A stretch of 20,100 nucleotides of DNA from JAGLHV01 sp023132075 [NCBI: bacterium]. GTDB taxonomy: Bacteria; CBDUZB01; JAGLHV01. The notes under the pieces are model-generated. The model searched no databases. It saw only the letters and a list, made by a program, of their open reading frames with translations, and was not told the DNA's origin. Positions 8,311 to 16,004 of the stretch are shown here, in pieces. Position 1 is the first letter of the stretch; every line of letters starts with the position of its first letter. Position numbers and translations under genes: made by a program. The stretch is taken from positions 1 through 20,100 of the forward strand of contig JAGLYT010000004.1 of the NCBI GenBank assembly GCA_023132075.1, given 5' to 3'.

Positions 8311-9147
8311 ATGTTTTTTGATTTTCCAGCGGACGTAATTATTAAGGGCTATCAATTGCTGGTAAATTTTTATGTTGATTTTCGCCTAATACAGCACTTC
8401 CTTTTAGGTATTATTTTACTTTATTGGTTCACTCATCCGCATACTCAGGGAAAACGATTTCTTTGTGGATATTTGTCTTTTACTTTTTTGGGTCTAACCG
8501 GAGCAATGATACATACAGTAGAATTACTCGGAGAGGCTGATTACGAAGTAAGTTTTTATCTGCGCGCAATAGAGTTTCTGTTGTTTGTTTTATTTTTAAT
8601 TATGCTGATAGATGGAGTGAGAGGAAAAAGTCTGTTACGTTTGCCGGGAGGATTTTTTCGTTGGTTCGGGTTGGTGCCAATAATAATTATTTTTTGGTAT
8701 ATTGATCGGGGTAAATGCCCGGGAGGATATATCTTTATTTTTTTTGAAAGGATATTTTTTTTCCTTTGTATTGTGACATTCGTAGAATCCTTGAAAAGCG
8801 GAGGAGATTATACATTACCAACGAAAATGTGGAGATGGTGGGTGATTATTCCTTTGAGTGTTGGAATTTGTTATCCGGAATATTCAACCGGTGGATTAAA
8901 AACAATTATTTTTTCCCCATATGGACTTTTACCTGCGCCGACTTTGTTGGTAGCTGTTTCTTTAGCAACCCTGGCTAAAAAAATAAACAAACTTACCTGG
9001 TGGAGTATAACCCTTGCCGGTTTTTATTTTGGGCTGATAGGTTGGTTAAAATTAAAAAATGGGTGGGATTTTGTTTTAGTAATTACTTGTATCTATTCCT
9101 CTCTTTTATTGTTGTTCCCAAAAGGAACGAATCAAAAAAGCAACTGA
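8311..9147 (+). CDS. Polytopic membrane protein of unknown function
   Basis: A 278-residue, very hydrophobic protein with about eight to nine predicted membrane helices by eye (for example near 18-40, 48-68, 82-102, 112-132, 136-155, 172-190, 200-220, 230-248 and 252-271). I do not recognise the family with certainty. The segment SPYGLLPAPTLLVAVSLATL followed by a WW..GLIGWLKLKNGWDF helix pair faintly resembles the GxxPCPTT region and C terminus of DUF6064 membrane proteins; this is a weak resemblance only. It has a strong AGGAGG site seven bases before the ATG. It lies 41 bases after argS, is the last gene of the + strand run, and ends before a stem-loop shared with the converging rsmI operon. 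Confidence 0.78.
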   Translation: MFFDFPADVIIKGYQLLVNFYVDFRLIQHFLLGIILLYWFTHPHTQGKRFLCGYLSFTFLGLTGAMIHTVELLGEADYEVSFYLRAIEFLLFVLFLIMLIDGVRGKSLLRLPGGFFRWFGLVPIIIIFWYIDRGKCPGGYIFIFFERIFFFLCIVTFVESLKSGGDYTLPTKMWRWWVIIPLSVGICYPEYSTGGLKTIIFSPYGLLPAPTLLVAVSLATLAKKINKLTWWSITLAGFYFGLIGWLKLKNGWDFVLVITCIYSSLLLLFPKGTNQKSN

Positions 9148-9160
9148 TCAATCAGACTGA

Positions 9161-9188
9161 CCTGCCAAAAGCTTTGCATTTTGGCGGG
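9161..9188. terminator. Stem-loop between converging operons (probable bidirectional terminator)
   Basis: A 10-bp stem (9161-9170 with 9179-9188, one G-T pair) with an 8-base loop lies between the stop of the membrane protein (9147) and the stop of rsmI (9212). A/T runs make up the inner stem. A strong U-tract is lacking just after the stem on either strand, so efficiency is uncertain, but the placement fits a shared terminator. Confidence 0.62.
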
Positions 9189-9211
9189 TTTGGAAGTATA
9201 TAAATAATAAG

Positions 9212-9907
9212 TTAAAAATCCCCAGATTTATTTACCAAAACTACTAATTCCCCTTTCAATGGTCTATCTTTGATTTTTTCTATAACCTCATCTATTTTTC
9301 CTCTGATTATTTCTTCGAATTTTTTAGTTAATTCCCGGGCTAAGACTAGTTGTGCTTGTCCGATTTCTTCCCGGAGTATTTCCAGTGTTTTATTTATGCG
9401 ATAACAGGATTCATAAAAAATTAAAGTTTTTTCACAAAGAAATGCTTTGTTTAATTCTTTCTTGATTTTCCCTTTTTTTCTGGGTAAAAACCCTAAAAAA
9501 AGAAAACCGTTAGTTGGTAGTCCGGAAATGGTAAGAGCGCAAATTAATGCCGATGGGCCGGGAAGAGCGATTACTTTAATTTTCCGGGTAATAGCTTCTT
9601 TGATAATGAAAGTTCCGGGATCGGATATTCCCGGGGTCCCACAGTCCGAAACCAGTGCAATATTTTTACCTTCTTTTAAAAAGGTAATTAAAGAATTTGT
9701 TTTATTTTTATGGGTATGCTGATGATAACTGGTTAAAGGGACATGAATATTGTAGTGACTTAATAATTTTCTGGTGTGACGGGTGTCTTCTGCTGCAATT
9801 AAGTTTACTTCTTTTAGAATGCGCAGGGCACGCAGGGTAATATCTTCTAAATTGCCGATAGGAGTGGATATTATGTAAAGAGTACCGAAAGAAAAAGAAT
9901 CTTTCAT
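9212..9907 (-). CDS. rsmI: 16S rRNA (cytidine-1402-2'-O)-methyltransferase
   Basis: A 231-residue member of the tetrapyrrole-methylase fold family. RsmI uses SAM to 2'-O-methylate C1402 in the decoding centre of 16S rRNA. Motifs in order: STPIGNL (14-20), AEDTRHT (39-45), SDCGTPGISDPG (87-98), LPGPSA (115-120) and GFLPRKKG (139-146). It is shorter than the E. coli enzyme, ending after the catalytic fold without the extra C-terminal domain, which is common in other phyla. GAGGAA lies about eight bases before the ATG. It is the last gene of the minus-strand operon, 42 bases after the M23 peptidase gene. Confidence 0.95.
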   Translation of the reverse strand: MKDSFSFGTLYIISTPIGNLEDITLRALRILKEVNLIAAEDTRHTRKLLSHYNIHVPLTSYHQHTHKNKTNSLITFLKEGKNIALVSDCGTPGISDPGTFIIKEAITRKIKVIALPGPSALICALTISGLPTNGFLFLGFLPRKKGKIKKELNKAFLCEKTLIFYESCYRINKTLEILREEIGQAQLVLARELTKKFEEIIRGKIDEVIEKIKDRPLKGELVVLVNKSGDF

Positions 9908-9949
9908 TATTTTTCCTCGATTTCAAAAAGATTTCTTTGCTGAAAATGA

Positions 9950-10798
9950 TCAATATTCATATTTTATCCAGGTAAGAGGATTTACCGTAATTCCATTAAT
10001 ATATAAGCCCCAGTGAAGATGTGCTCCTGTAGATAAACCGGTAGAACCGACCCTTCCGATCATTTTTCCTTTTTTTACCATTTCACCCGGCTGAACGAGC
10101 GTTGAAGAAAGATGCATATAAACAGTTTGTATTCCTTCCCCATGATCCAGCAAAACTAATTTTCCTTGCAGGGAAAAAGCTTTTGCGAGAACGACTATTC
10201 CCTTGTTTGAGGCGTAGACAGGGGTTCCTTTTGGGGCGCCAAAATCGACTCCTTTATGTTGATTCCAGGGAATAGTTTTATTTATTGTTCGGTAAGTTCC
10301 ATACCCGTCGGTAATTCTTCCCTTTACCGGCCGGATAAATTTTCCCTGCCATAAGGGAAAAGTAATTTTGCTTTTCAAATAGAACTGAAATTTTTTTTCC
10401 TGAGGGTCCTTTTTTGGAAGGGAAAGTAATCTGCTTTTTTTTCGCCTTAGTTTAAGATCAATTCGACGAAATATTCCCGGGAGTATTTCCAGTTCTTTAC
10501 TCCAGAGCAGTTTTTTTTCTTTCTTATGTAATCGAGACAGGTTAATTTTATGTTTTCCTGGGAGGAATTTACAGGAAAGAGGAATAATACAGCATTGATT
10601 TTGTTGTCTTATCGGATAAAAATGATATTCTTTTTTATTAAATTCTGCGATGAATTTTTTAGAGGGGGATGTTTTGGTAATAGTTATTTTTAACGTGTCA
10701 CCACATTTAGGGTTGTAGGGAAAAAGGGAAACATTTTTTGTGTTCCAGGAGCAAAAGAGTAAAAAACAAAGCAGAAAAAGAGATTTTCTAAAACGCAT
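9950..10798 (-). CDS. Exported M23 (LytM-type) metallopeptidase
   Basis: A 282-residue protein with an N-terminal hydrophobic export signal (about 5-18), a variable beta-rich region and a C-terminal M23 domain (about 155-280). The zinc ligands are visible: H181 and D185 in HKGVDFGAPKGTPVYA, and H262 in the HLH motif (260-262); H229 in YMHL is the usual second catalytic-site His. All needed residues are kept, so an active peptidoglycan endopeptidase in the periplasm is likely. A GAGGA site precedes the ATG. It sits between mnmE and rsmI in one minus-strand run. The N-terminal Cys residues do not form a good lipobox. Confidence 0.9.
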   Translation of the reverse strand: MRFRKSLFLLCFLLFCSWNTKNVSLFPYNPKCGDTLKITITKTSPSKKFIAEFNKKEYHFYPIRQQNQCCIIPLSCKFLPGKHKINLSRLHKKEKKLLWSKELEILPGIFRRIDLKLRRKKSRLLSLPKKDPQEKKFQFYLKSKITFPLWQGKFIRPVKGRITDGYGTYRTINKTIPWNQHKGVDFGAPKGTPVYASNKGIVVLAKAFSLQGKLVLLDHGEGIQTVYMHLSSTLVQPGEMVKKGKMIGRVGSTGLSTGAHLHWGLYINGITVNPLTWIKYEY

Positions 10799-10865
10799 AA
10801 GTTCCTCAATGAAAAGTTAACTAAATTTATATTTTGACGATATTAAATATGTGAAAAAACAAAAG

Positions 10866-12272
10866 TTATTTACCAATACAAAAGGTAGAAAAAATTTTTT
10901 CCAGAAGATCGGTAGATGCATTCTTTCCAGTTAATTCACCCAGGGAATTTAAGGCATTTCTTAAATCCATACTGATAAATTCTTCGGATTGTTCCTGGGT
11001 AAGAGAATCCTTTGCTAATTTTAAGGACTTTTCTGTTTGTTGGAGAATATTTTTATGACGTATGTTGGTAACGAAGGGTTTTTCTCCTACATCAATATCC
11101 CCTTTGATATATAAAGAATGGATAAGTTCCTGAAGTTCTTTTATTCCGGTTATCCGGGCAGCGGAAGTTTTTATGAACAAGGGGAAAAAAGAGAATAATT
11201 TTTTTAGTTTTTCTTCAATGAGTTTTTGCTTTAAATCGCTCTTATTTAAAATAACAAGAATTTTTTTGTCCAGCGAATGTTGTGATAATTCAGATATAAT
11301 TGAAAGATCTTCTTTAGTTAAATCTTGCGAGGAATCCAGGACAAACAGGACTAAATCAGCATAAGAAATTGCTTTTCTGCTTTGATTGATACTTTTTTCT
11401 TCAATATCATTTTGTCCGGAAGTTTTTATTCCGGCGGTATCGGTAATTTTCACTAATAATCCGGAGATATTTATTTCTTTTTCGATAAGGTCTCTCGTTG
11501 TTCCGGGCGTAGAAGAAACTATCACCTGTTCATTTTGGAGAATGGCATTTAATAAAGAAGATTTTCCTACATTGGGTTTTCCTATAAGTGTTGCTTTTAA
11601 CCCGTTACTCAAAATTTCTCCAACAGAACATGTATTGATTAAATCTTTAATTTGAGTCAAAACATAATCTATTTTTTTTAATGTTTCTCCGGTGTTGATT
11701 TGGGGGATATCTTCGTCCGTAAAATCTAAAGTTGCTTCTAAATGTGAGACTAAATCAAATATTTTCTGCCAGAGAGGATTTATTCTAATAGATAAATTGC
11801 CTTGTAATTGTTTTATTGCAGAGGAAAGAGCAAGGTCGGTTTTTGCCCGGATGATGTCACACACTGCTTCTGCCTGAATCAAGTCTATTCGTCCGCTAAG
11901 AAATGCCCTTTTGGTAAATTCTCCCGGCTGTGCTAAACGTAAACCCTTTTTTAAGCAGGCTTCTAATATTTTTTTTAACGGGATAGTTCCCCCGTGGCAG
12001 GAAATTTCAACAATATCTTCTCCTGTATAAGTGTGCGGGGCACGCATTATTGTGACCAGAGTCTGATCTATCGCTTCTCCTTTTCCTTTTTGGTCAGGAT
12101 AAATATATCCGTAATGAACAGTGTGACTGGGAACAGTAGAAAGCGATTTTTCCTTGCACGATTTGAAGATTTCTTCAACCCGGGAAATCACATTTTTTCC
12201 GCTTAAACGAACAATTCCGATCCCTCCTTCTCCCGGAGGGGTGGAAATAGCAGCAATGGCATCAGTAAACAT
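10866..12272 (-). CDS. mnmE: tRNA modification GTPase MnmE (TrmE)
   Basis: A 468-residue GTPase that, with MnmG, builds the (carboxymethyl)aminomethyl group on U34 of certain tRNAs. The N-terminal folate-binding domain opens DAIAAISTPPGEGGIGIVRLSG. The GTPase domain, inserted in a helical domain, shows GKPNVGKSS (231-239), the switch PGTTRD (256-261), DTAG (278-281) and NKSD (343-346). The protein ends with the diagnostic CIGK, whose Cys465 is required in the family. AAGGAT precedes the ATG. It follows jag by 49 bases, as in the classic rpmH-rnpA-yidC-jag-mnmE order, but the earlier genes of that order are not here. Confidence 0.97.
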   Translation of the reverse strand: MFTDAIAAISTPPGEGGIGIVRLSGKNVISRVEEIFKSCKEKSLSTVPSHTVHYGYIYPDQKGKGEAIDQTLVTIMRAPHTYTGEDIVEISCHGGTIPLKKILEACLKKGLRLAQPGEFTKRAFLSGRIDLIQAEAVCDIIRAKTDLALSSAIKQLQGNLSIRINPLWQKIFDLVSHLEATLDFTDEDIPQINTGETLKKIDYVLTQIKDLINTCSVGEILSNGLKATLIGKPNVGKSSLLNAILQNEQVIVSSTPGTTRDLIEKEINISGLLVKITDTAGIKTSGQNDIEEKSINQSRKAISYADLVLFVLDSSQDLTKEDLSIISELSQHSLDKKILVILNKSDLKQKLIEEKLKKLFSFFPLFIKTSAARITGIKELQELIHSLYIKGDIDVGEKPFVTNIRHKNILQQTEKSLKLAKDSLTQEQSEEFISMDLRNALNSLGELTGKNASTDLLEKIFSTFCIGK

Positions 12273-12321
12273 AAAACTATCCTTATTTAGACAATAAATG
12301 ATTAATAATTTTGAAACAAAC

Positions 12322-12984
12322 TTATATTGTGTTATTTTTTAAGCTAATTATAATTCTGCGATGAGATCCTTCTCCTTTTGATGCAGTTTGGACAAAGGGA
12401 TCGGATTGAAGGGCTAAGTGAATTATTTTTCTCTCATGGGGAGGCAAAGGGTTTAACGTTATTGCTTTCTTTGTTTCTTTTACTTTTTCGGCAGAATTTT
12501 TAGCTAAAATAATCAATTTTTCCTTTTGGCGTTTACGATAATCTTCTGTATCCAAAATAATATTTTGGTGATATGTTTTTGCTACGATTAAATTGAGTAA
12601 AAGCTGCAGTGAATCCAGAGGAAGAGGAATTTTCTCAATTAAAAGGGCACTGTCGGCGGTTTTTATATTTAAAACCAATTGTTCGTCCTGCCGGAAAGAT
12701 TCCACTTTGTTATCAATATCCATAAGGCGTAAAATGTTCCCCAAAATCTTTTTTGCTTGTGCCTCGGAAACGGGAGATATATCATTCGGCGGATTTTGTA
12801 CAGACATTTTTTTTTGGGAAATCTTTACCTTTGCGGGACTGGCTCCCATTAATCCAAACAAACCTGCTTTTCCTTCGTCAAGAATTTTTATTTCTACTTC
12901 TTTATGGCCTAATCCTAATTTCTTCAAGCCCTTTTGGATTGCTTCTTCTACTGTTCTTCCTGTTATTTCTAAACCCTTCATCAA
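12322..12984 (-). CDS. jag: Jag/KhpB RNA-binding protein (SpoIIIJ-associated family)
   Basis: A 220-residue cytosolic RNA-binding protein. The Jag-N domain (about 4-58) has VEEAIQKGLKKLGL and the GLFGLMG turn. A KH-II domain follows (about 75-150) and then an R3H domain with LNPLPPHERKIIHLAL and GEGSHRRIIIS (about 170-216). In other bacteria Jag/KhpB partners KhpA and influences cell-wall growth and division. The start is either TTG at 12984 or the next codon, ATG at 12981; AGGAGG (12999-12994) is nine bases from TTG and twelve from ATG, so TTG is slightly favoured. It is the first gene of the jag-mnmE-M23-rsmI operon and has its own strong promoter, with no yidC upstream. Confidence 0.92.
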   Translation of the reverse strand: MMKGLEITGRTVEEAIQKGLKKLGLGHKEVEIKILDEGKAGLFGLMGASPAKVKISQKKMSVQNPPNDISPVSEAQAKKILGNILRLMDIDNKVESFRQDEQLVLNIKTADSALLIEKIPLPLDSLQLLLNLIVAKTYHQNIILDTEDYRKRQKEKLIILAKNSAEKVKETKKAITLNPLPPHERKIIHLALQSDPFVQTASKGEGSHRRIIISLKNNTI

Positions 12985-13033
12985 GATAATTATCCTCCTG
13001 AGAGACCCAACTTATAAGTCAAAAACATCCCAA

Positions 13034-13046
13034 AAACACAGTGTTT
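13034..13046. promoter_or_regulatory. Palindrome AAACAC-A-GTGTTT in the jag leader
   Basis: A perfect 6+1+6 palindrome lies about 20 bases downstream of the predicted jag transcription start and 50 bases before its start codon. Its half-site recurs in the inverted repeat at the promoter on the other side of the region, so it may be a regulator site. It could also be chance in AT-rich DNA. Confidence 0.35.
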
Positions 13047-13072
13047 ATAGATTGAGTTTCGCTATAAAATGC

Positions 13073-13101
13073 ATTATATATTATATAAAAAGAGAAGTCA
13101 A
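13073..13101 (-). promoter_or_regulatory. Strong sigma70-type promoter for jag-mnmE-M23-rsmI
   Basis: Reading the minus strand: TTGACT (13101-13096), a 17-base spacer and a perfect TATAAT (13078-13073). This leaves a leader of about 80 bases before the jag start. Confidence 0.8.
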
Positions 13102-13250
13102 TGCTAAATTGATGCCTTTTGTCGGGATTTTCCTTTTTAAAAGGCGGAAGATGTGTAATACTATTTTCAATGGAGTTCCGGAGATAATTTGTTAAAAAAC
13201 CGGTTTATAATCAATATACGAAAGGATATTTGTTTTAATTTTGAAAAAAC

Positions 13251-13279
13251 TTGAAGTTAGATTAAATTTGTGTTATTAT
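13251..13279 (+). promoter_or_regulatory. Promoter for the 78-residue membrane protein
   Basis: TTGAAG (13251-13256), a 17-base spacer and TATTAT (13274-13279). The -10 box falls at the centre of the inverted repeat 13264-13292. Confidence 0.55.
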
Positions 13280-13292
13280 TAAACACAGATTT
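13264..13292. promoter_or_regulatory. Inverted repeat centred on the plus-strand -10 box (possible operator)
   Basis: Arms of 11 bases (13264-13274 and 13282-13292, one G-T mismatch as DNA) with a 7-base centre. The core reads TGTGTT ... AACACA. A dimeric repressor bound here would cover the -10 box. Half-sites match those of the palindrome at 13034-13046. Confidence 0.42.
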
Positions 13293-13328
13293 AAAAAAGA
13301 TATTGTTTTTAAAAAGAAGGGGGAAAAA

Positions 13329-13565
13329 ATGTTTCCGATTAATATTGACGAAAAAATGGTAATTTTAATTGGATTAGGGGTTATTCTTATTTCCTTGTTA
13401 TTTAGAGAAAGATTAGATACGACTTTTGATTTAAAAAAGTGGATGATTCTTTTCGTTTTAGGAGTCGCTATTTATGCTGTCTATGTAAATCCAAATAATG
13501 CCTTTCCTAAACTAACGCTTCCGATATTGTCAATGGTCGGGCTTTTTATCCTGATACATTTCTAA
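13329..13565 (+). CDS. Small membrane protein of unknown function (three helices)
   Basis: A 78-residue protein with three hydrophobic stretches, about 9-26, 38-54 and 62-78, joined by a charged loop (RERLDTTFDLKKW) and a short loop NPNNAFPK. I do not recognise a family. It is likely real: it has a good GAAGGGGG ribosome site six bases before the ATG, its own candidate promoter, and hydrophobic periodicity across the whole frame. It stands alone between a divergent operon and a gap of 245 bases, so its context says little about its job. Confidence 0.7.
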   Translation: MFPINIDEKMVILIGLGVILISLLFRERLDTTFDLKKWMILFVLGVAIYAVYVNPNNAFPKLTLPILSMVGLFILIHF

Positions 13566-13810
13566 TAAATTTCTCAAGGGAAGATGTTTTTAAAAGTACT
13601 ATTTAATGAGATTATTCCCGGGAAAAATAAACGGTAAATTATAAAACTAAGTTTAAACTAACAATAAATTCAAATTTCCGCAAAATAATTTTTCCTTTCT
13701 TTGCCGGTTTCGCAGAAATCGTTTTTGATTACGATAGGGGAACGGAAGTTTCTGAGTGTGTAAAAAAAAGTAGAAGACAATAAATTGTTAAAGGAGAGAA
13801 AAATAGAATA

Positions 13811-15583
13811 ATGATGAAAAACAGGAAAACTGCCTTTTTTTTATTGATATTATTGCTTTGTTTAATAGGGGTTAATCATAAAGCTAAAGCGAAAGAACCT
13901 TTAAAAAAAGGGAATTTTTTTTGGCATTGGCACAGAAAGACCTGTTTATCCGAAAAAAACGTAAAAAAAATCTTAGAAGTTAAGACTAAAGGAATATTTT
14001 TTCATATGGGGGAATTTGATTATTATCGAAATGAGCCACGATTTAAAAGCTTTGAATTTAAAGCTGATACGTTTAAGAATCTTAAAGAACTAAACTTAGT
14101 ACAAATTCACCTTGTTTATACTTTTTCGGGAACACCAAAAAAAGCTTTTGTTAAGTATTTTAACGATAACACGGAAGATGCCATAGAGTTTGTCCTTGAA
14201 GAAATAGAATCTAATTTAAATATTTTTCAGGGTAAAGGATTGAAAATATCCGGAATTCAATTGGATATGGAAACAAATGTGAAATTAGGAAATTATACGC
14301 GGTTAATCAATATTATGGCAAAAAGATTTGGCAGGGACTATTTGATCTCCATTACTCCGAGGGTGTATTGGTATAAAAAGAAAGGGTTTAGAGATTTAAT
14401 AAAAAATGTCGATTTTATTGTACCGATGATTTATGATTATTCTATCGGAAAAAGAGCTAAGAGTTTAATGAAAGTCACGGATATTAAGTGGATAAAAACT
14501 GTGTTAAAAAAATATAAAAAGATAAAAAAACCTTTTTATGCCGGCCTTCCTACCTACAGCTATTGTAAAATATATAATAAAAAGGGAAGAAGAGTAGAAT
14601 CATGGGCGATACTTTCCGTAGAAGAAGTATCGGAAAATAAAGCTTTTCGGTTGATTAAAACAAAAAAAGGAAAAGGGCAAAATACTTATATTTTTAAAGC
14701 GCTTTATAGTACAAAATTATCCGGGTATACATTTAGTCCGGGATGGATAGTCAAATTCAACATTCTTACCCTTGATCTTGTAAAAGAGTATATGAACCTT
14801 GTTAATACAATAGAGGTGCATAATTTATTAGGTGTTGTTTTTTTCAGGTATGGGTATTTCAAAGAAGATTTAGTTCTTAATGAAACAGAAATTGCTCAGG
14901 CATTGGGGCAGAAGGAGATCAAAGGGTGCATTCCCAAAGGAGAAATTATACTTAATAGGGAGGAATATAAACAACTTGCTGTTGGAGAGGAAGTAAAAAT
15001 AAATTTGCTTCTGATAAATGACGGAGACCAGGATAGTTATGTTGGAAGGGGAGCAAATCAATTATGGTTTGAAGTGGAAAACGGAGGAATAATAAAATAT
15101 GATAGTGGTGGGTTTGATAGTATAGAAAAGAAAAAAAATAAATTAATCTTAAAGGAAAAACATCTTTCAGTAAATGAGGCAGTATATTCGGGATTAATTA
15201 AAATAGAAGTAACAGCAATTCCTTTGACTTTAAGGATTTCAACAAAATCCCTGCAATTAAATAAGAAGGAATGGGTTCAAAGCGAAAAGGGAGAAATAAA
15301 TCTTTTTCCTCTGGAAGAAAAGATAAAATCTTTCATAGGAGGAGAGATAAGAACAAGGAAGCGAATAGAGGAAGAGATTAGGAAAAAAGGACAAATCGAA
15401 AATCAAGGCAAAACGAAACCGGAAAAAGAAACGGAAATAAAAAATCAAACAGAAACTCAAAAAAAAGACAAGGATGAAATTGATTTAGAAACAGAATCAG
15501 GGATAGAAAGGGAAGAAAAAGAAGAAAATAAAAGCGGGGAAGGAACTAAAAAAGAAGAAGATAAAAAGAAGCTGTTTCCTTAA
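13811..15583 (+). CDS. Exported DUF3142-like (glycosidase-type barrel) protein with Lys/Glu-rich tail
   Basis: A 590-residue protein. A signal peptide (about 6-28, ending KAKAKEP) leads to a barrel-like domain (about 32-360) that resembles DUF3142 and GH18-like TIM barrels: FFWHWH near the start, SGIQLDMETN (147-156) with D152 and E154 at a strand end, LISITPRVYWY, VDFIVPMIYDY (PMIYDY 205-210), FYAGLPTYSY and LGVVFFRYGYF. The function of DUF3142 is unknown; glycan cleavage is possible but not shown. A beta-rich domain follows (about 375-500). Residues from about 512 to 590 are a low-complexity tail of Glu, Lys, Arg, Gln and Asn, probably disordered or helical. The AAAGGAG site is unusually far from the ATG (about 13 bases). 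A promoter was not identified upstream. Confidence 0.72.
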   Translation: MMKNRKTAFFLLILLLCLIGVNHKAKAKEPLKKGNFFWHWHRKTCLSEKNVKKILEVKTKGIFFHMGEFDYYRNEPRFKSFEFKADTFKNLKELNLVQIHLVYTFSGTPKKAFVKYFNDNTEDAIEFVLEEIESNLNIFQGKGLKISGIQLDMETNVKLGNYTRLINIMAKRFGRDYLISITPRVYWYKKKGFRDLIKNVDFIVPMIYDYSIGKRAKSLMKVTDIKWIKTVLKKYKKIKKPFYAGLPTYSYCKIYNKKGRRVESWAILSVEEVSENKAFRLIKTKKGKGQNTYIFKALYSTKLSGYTFSPGWIVKFNILTLDLVKEYMNLVNTIEVHNLLGVVFFRYGYFKEDLVLNETEIAQALGQKEIKGCIPKGEIILNREEYKQLAVGEEVKINLLLINDGDQDSYVGRGANQLWFEVENGGIIKYDSGGFDSIEKKKNKLILKEKHLSVNEAVYSGLIKIEVTAIPLTLRISTKSLQLNKKEWVQSEKGEINLFPLEEKIKSFIGGEIRTRKRIEEEIRKKGQIENQGKTKPEKETEIKNQTETQKKDKDEIDLETESGIEREEKEENKSGEGTKKEEDKKKLFP

Positions 15584-15593
15584 ATTTGCAAGC

Positions 15594-15623
15594 TTGACTT
15601 TTAGTGAGAAAGTTTGTTATTCT
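15594..15623 (+). promoter_or_regulatory. Promoter of the V-type ATPase operon
   Basis: TTGACT (15594-15599), an 18-base spacer and TATTCT (15618-15623, 4 of 6 consensus bases) lie between the preceding stop and the first ATPase gene. The leader would be about 55 bases. Confidence 0.58.
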
Positions 15624-15684
15624 AATGGTCTAAAAAAGTTTTTAAAACTGATTAGTACCGGCTAATTTGAAAGAGGTGGAAAAA

Positions 15685-16002
15685 ATGGTAATACCTTCTA
15701 TACAGAAAATAAAAGAGGCGGAGAAAAACGGCGAAGAACAAATTGAACAGGCAGAAAAAGAAGCTAAAAATATTATTAAAGCCGCTGAACAAAAAAAAGA
15801 GGAAATGATTGGGTTAGCGGAAAAAAGGGCGAAAGAACAGATAAAAATTTTAATTGAGAAAGCAAAAAAAGAAGGGGAAAGAGAACAAGAAAAAATTATT
15901 AAAGAGACTGAGGGGTTAGAAGAGCAAATAAAAAATAAAGTAAAAGAAAATTTTAGTGGTACTCAAAAAATAATAAAAAACAAATTGGGGATAGAGGAGT
16001 AA
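15685..16002 (+). CDS. V-type ATPase peripheral stalk subunit G/H
   Basis: A 105-residue, highly charged, almost wholly coiled-coil protein (heptads from about residue 5 to 85). In bacterial and archaeal V/A-ATPases this small subunit pairs with subunit E to form the peripheral stalk linking the catalytic head to subunit I. The call rests on its coiled-coil form, length and place at the head of the I-K-E-C cluster. A TTG six codons upstream (15667) keeps the frame open, but GAGGTGG (15673-15679) lies inside that stretch and five bases before the ATG at 15685, which fixes ATG as the likely start. The next gene begins two bases after its stop. Confidence 0.82.
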   Translation: MVIPSIQKIKEAEKNGEEQIEQAEKEAKNIIKAAEQKKEEMIGLAEKRAKEQIKILIEKAKKEGEREQEKIIKETEGLEEQIKNKVKENFSGTQKIIKNKLGIEE

Positions 16003-16004
16003 AA

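Larger units (their letters stand above)
12985..13328. other. Divergent intergenic control region
   Basis: A 344-base gap between the minus-strand jag operon and the plus-strand small membrane protein. It holds a near-consensus minus promoter (13073-13101), a plausible plus promoter (13251-13279), a 13-base palindrome in the jag leader (13034-13046) and a longer inverted repeat over the plus -10 box (13264-13292). Between the promoters is AT-rich sequence including a 7-base repeat pair (13114-13120 and 13139-13145). No convincing coding frame or RNA gene was seen in it. Confidence 0.7.

Noticed and set aside
9000-9203. A 67-codon frame on + overlapping the membrane protein end and the stem-loop
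   Set aside because: It reads through the terminator hairpin in another frame of a real gene and has no ribosome site.
13114-13145. Inverted repeat GCCTTTT ... AAAAGGC
   Set aside because: The loop is 18 bases, the arms are A/T-rich and no U-tract follows on either strand, so it is not a convincing terminator or RNA element.
12593-13195. A 200-codon frame on + across jag and its upstream region
   Set aside because: It lies antisense to the well-supported jag gene, its translation has no domain-like pattern, and it runs through the jag promoter.
13611-13628. Near-palindrome around TTCCCGGGAA after the 78-residue gene
   Set aside because: It has no loop or U-tract for a terminator, and CCCGGG-type words are common throughout this window.
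13719-13737. Short hairpin ATCGT ... ACGAT upstream of the DUF3142-like gene
   Set aside because: Only five base pairs; too weak to support a regulatory or RNA call.
15566-15596. AAGCT ... AGCTT repeat between the DUF3142-like gene and the ATPase promoter
   Set aside because: Five base pairs with a bulge and a long loop; the right arm runs into the -35 box, so a terminator call is not justified.
15667-15684. TTG at 15667 as the start of the G/H stalk subunit
   Set aside because: The ribosome site GAGGTGG lies inside this stretch and is correctly spaced for the ATG at 15685.
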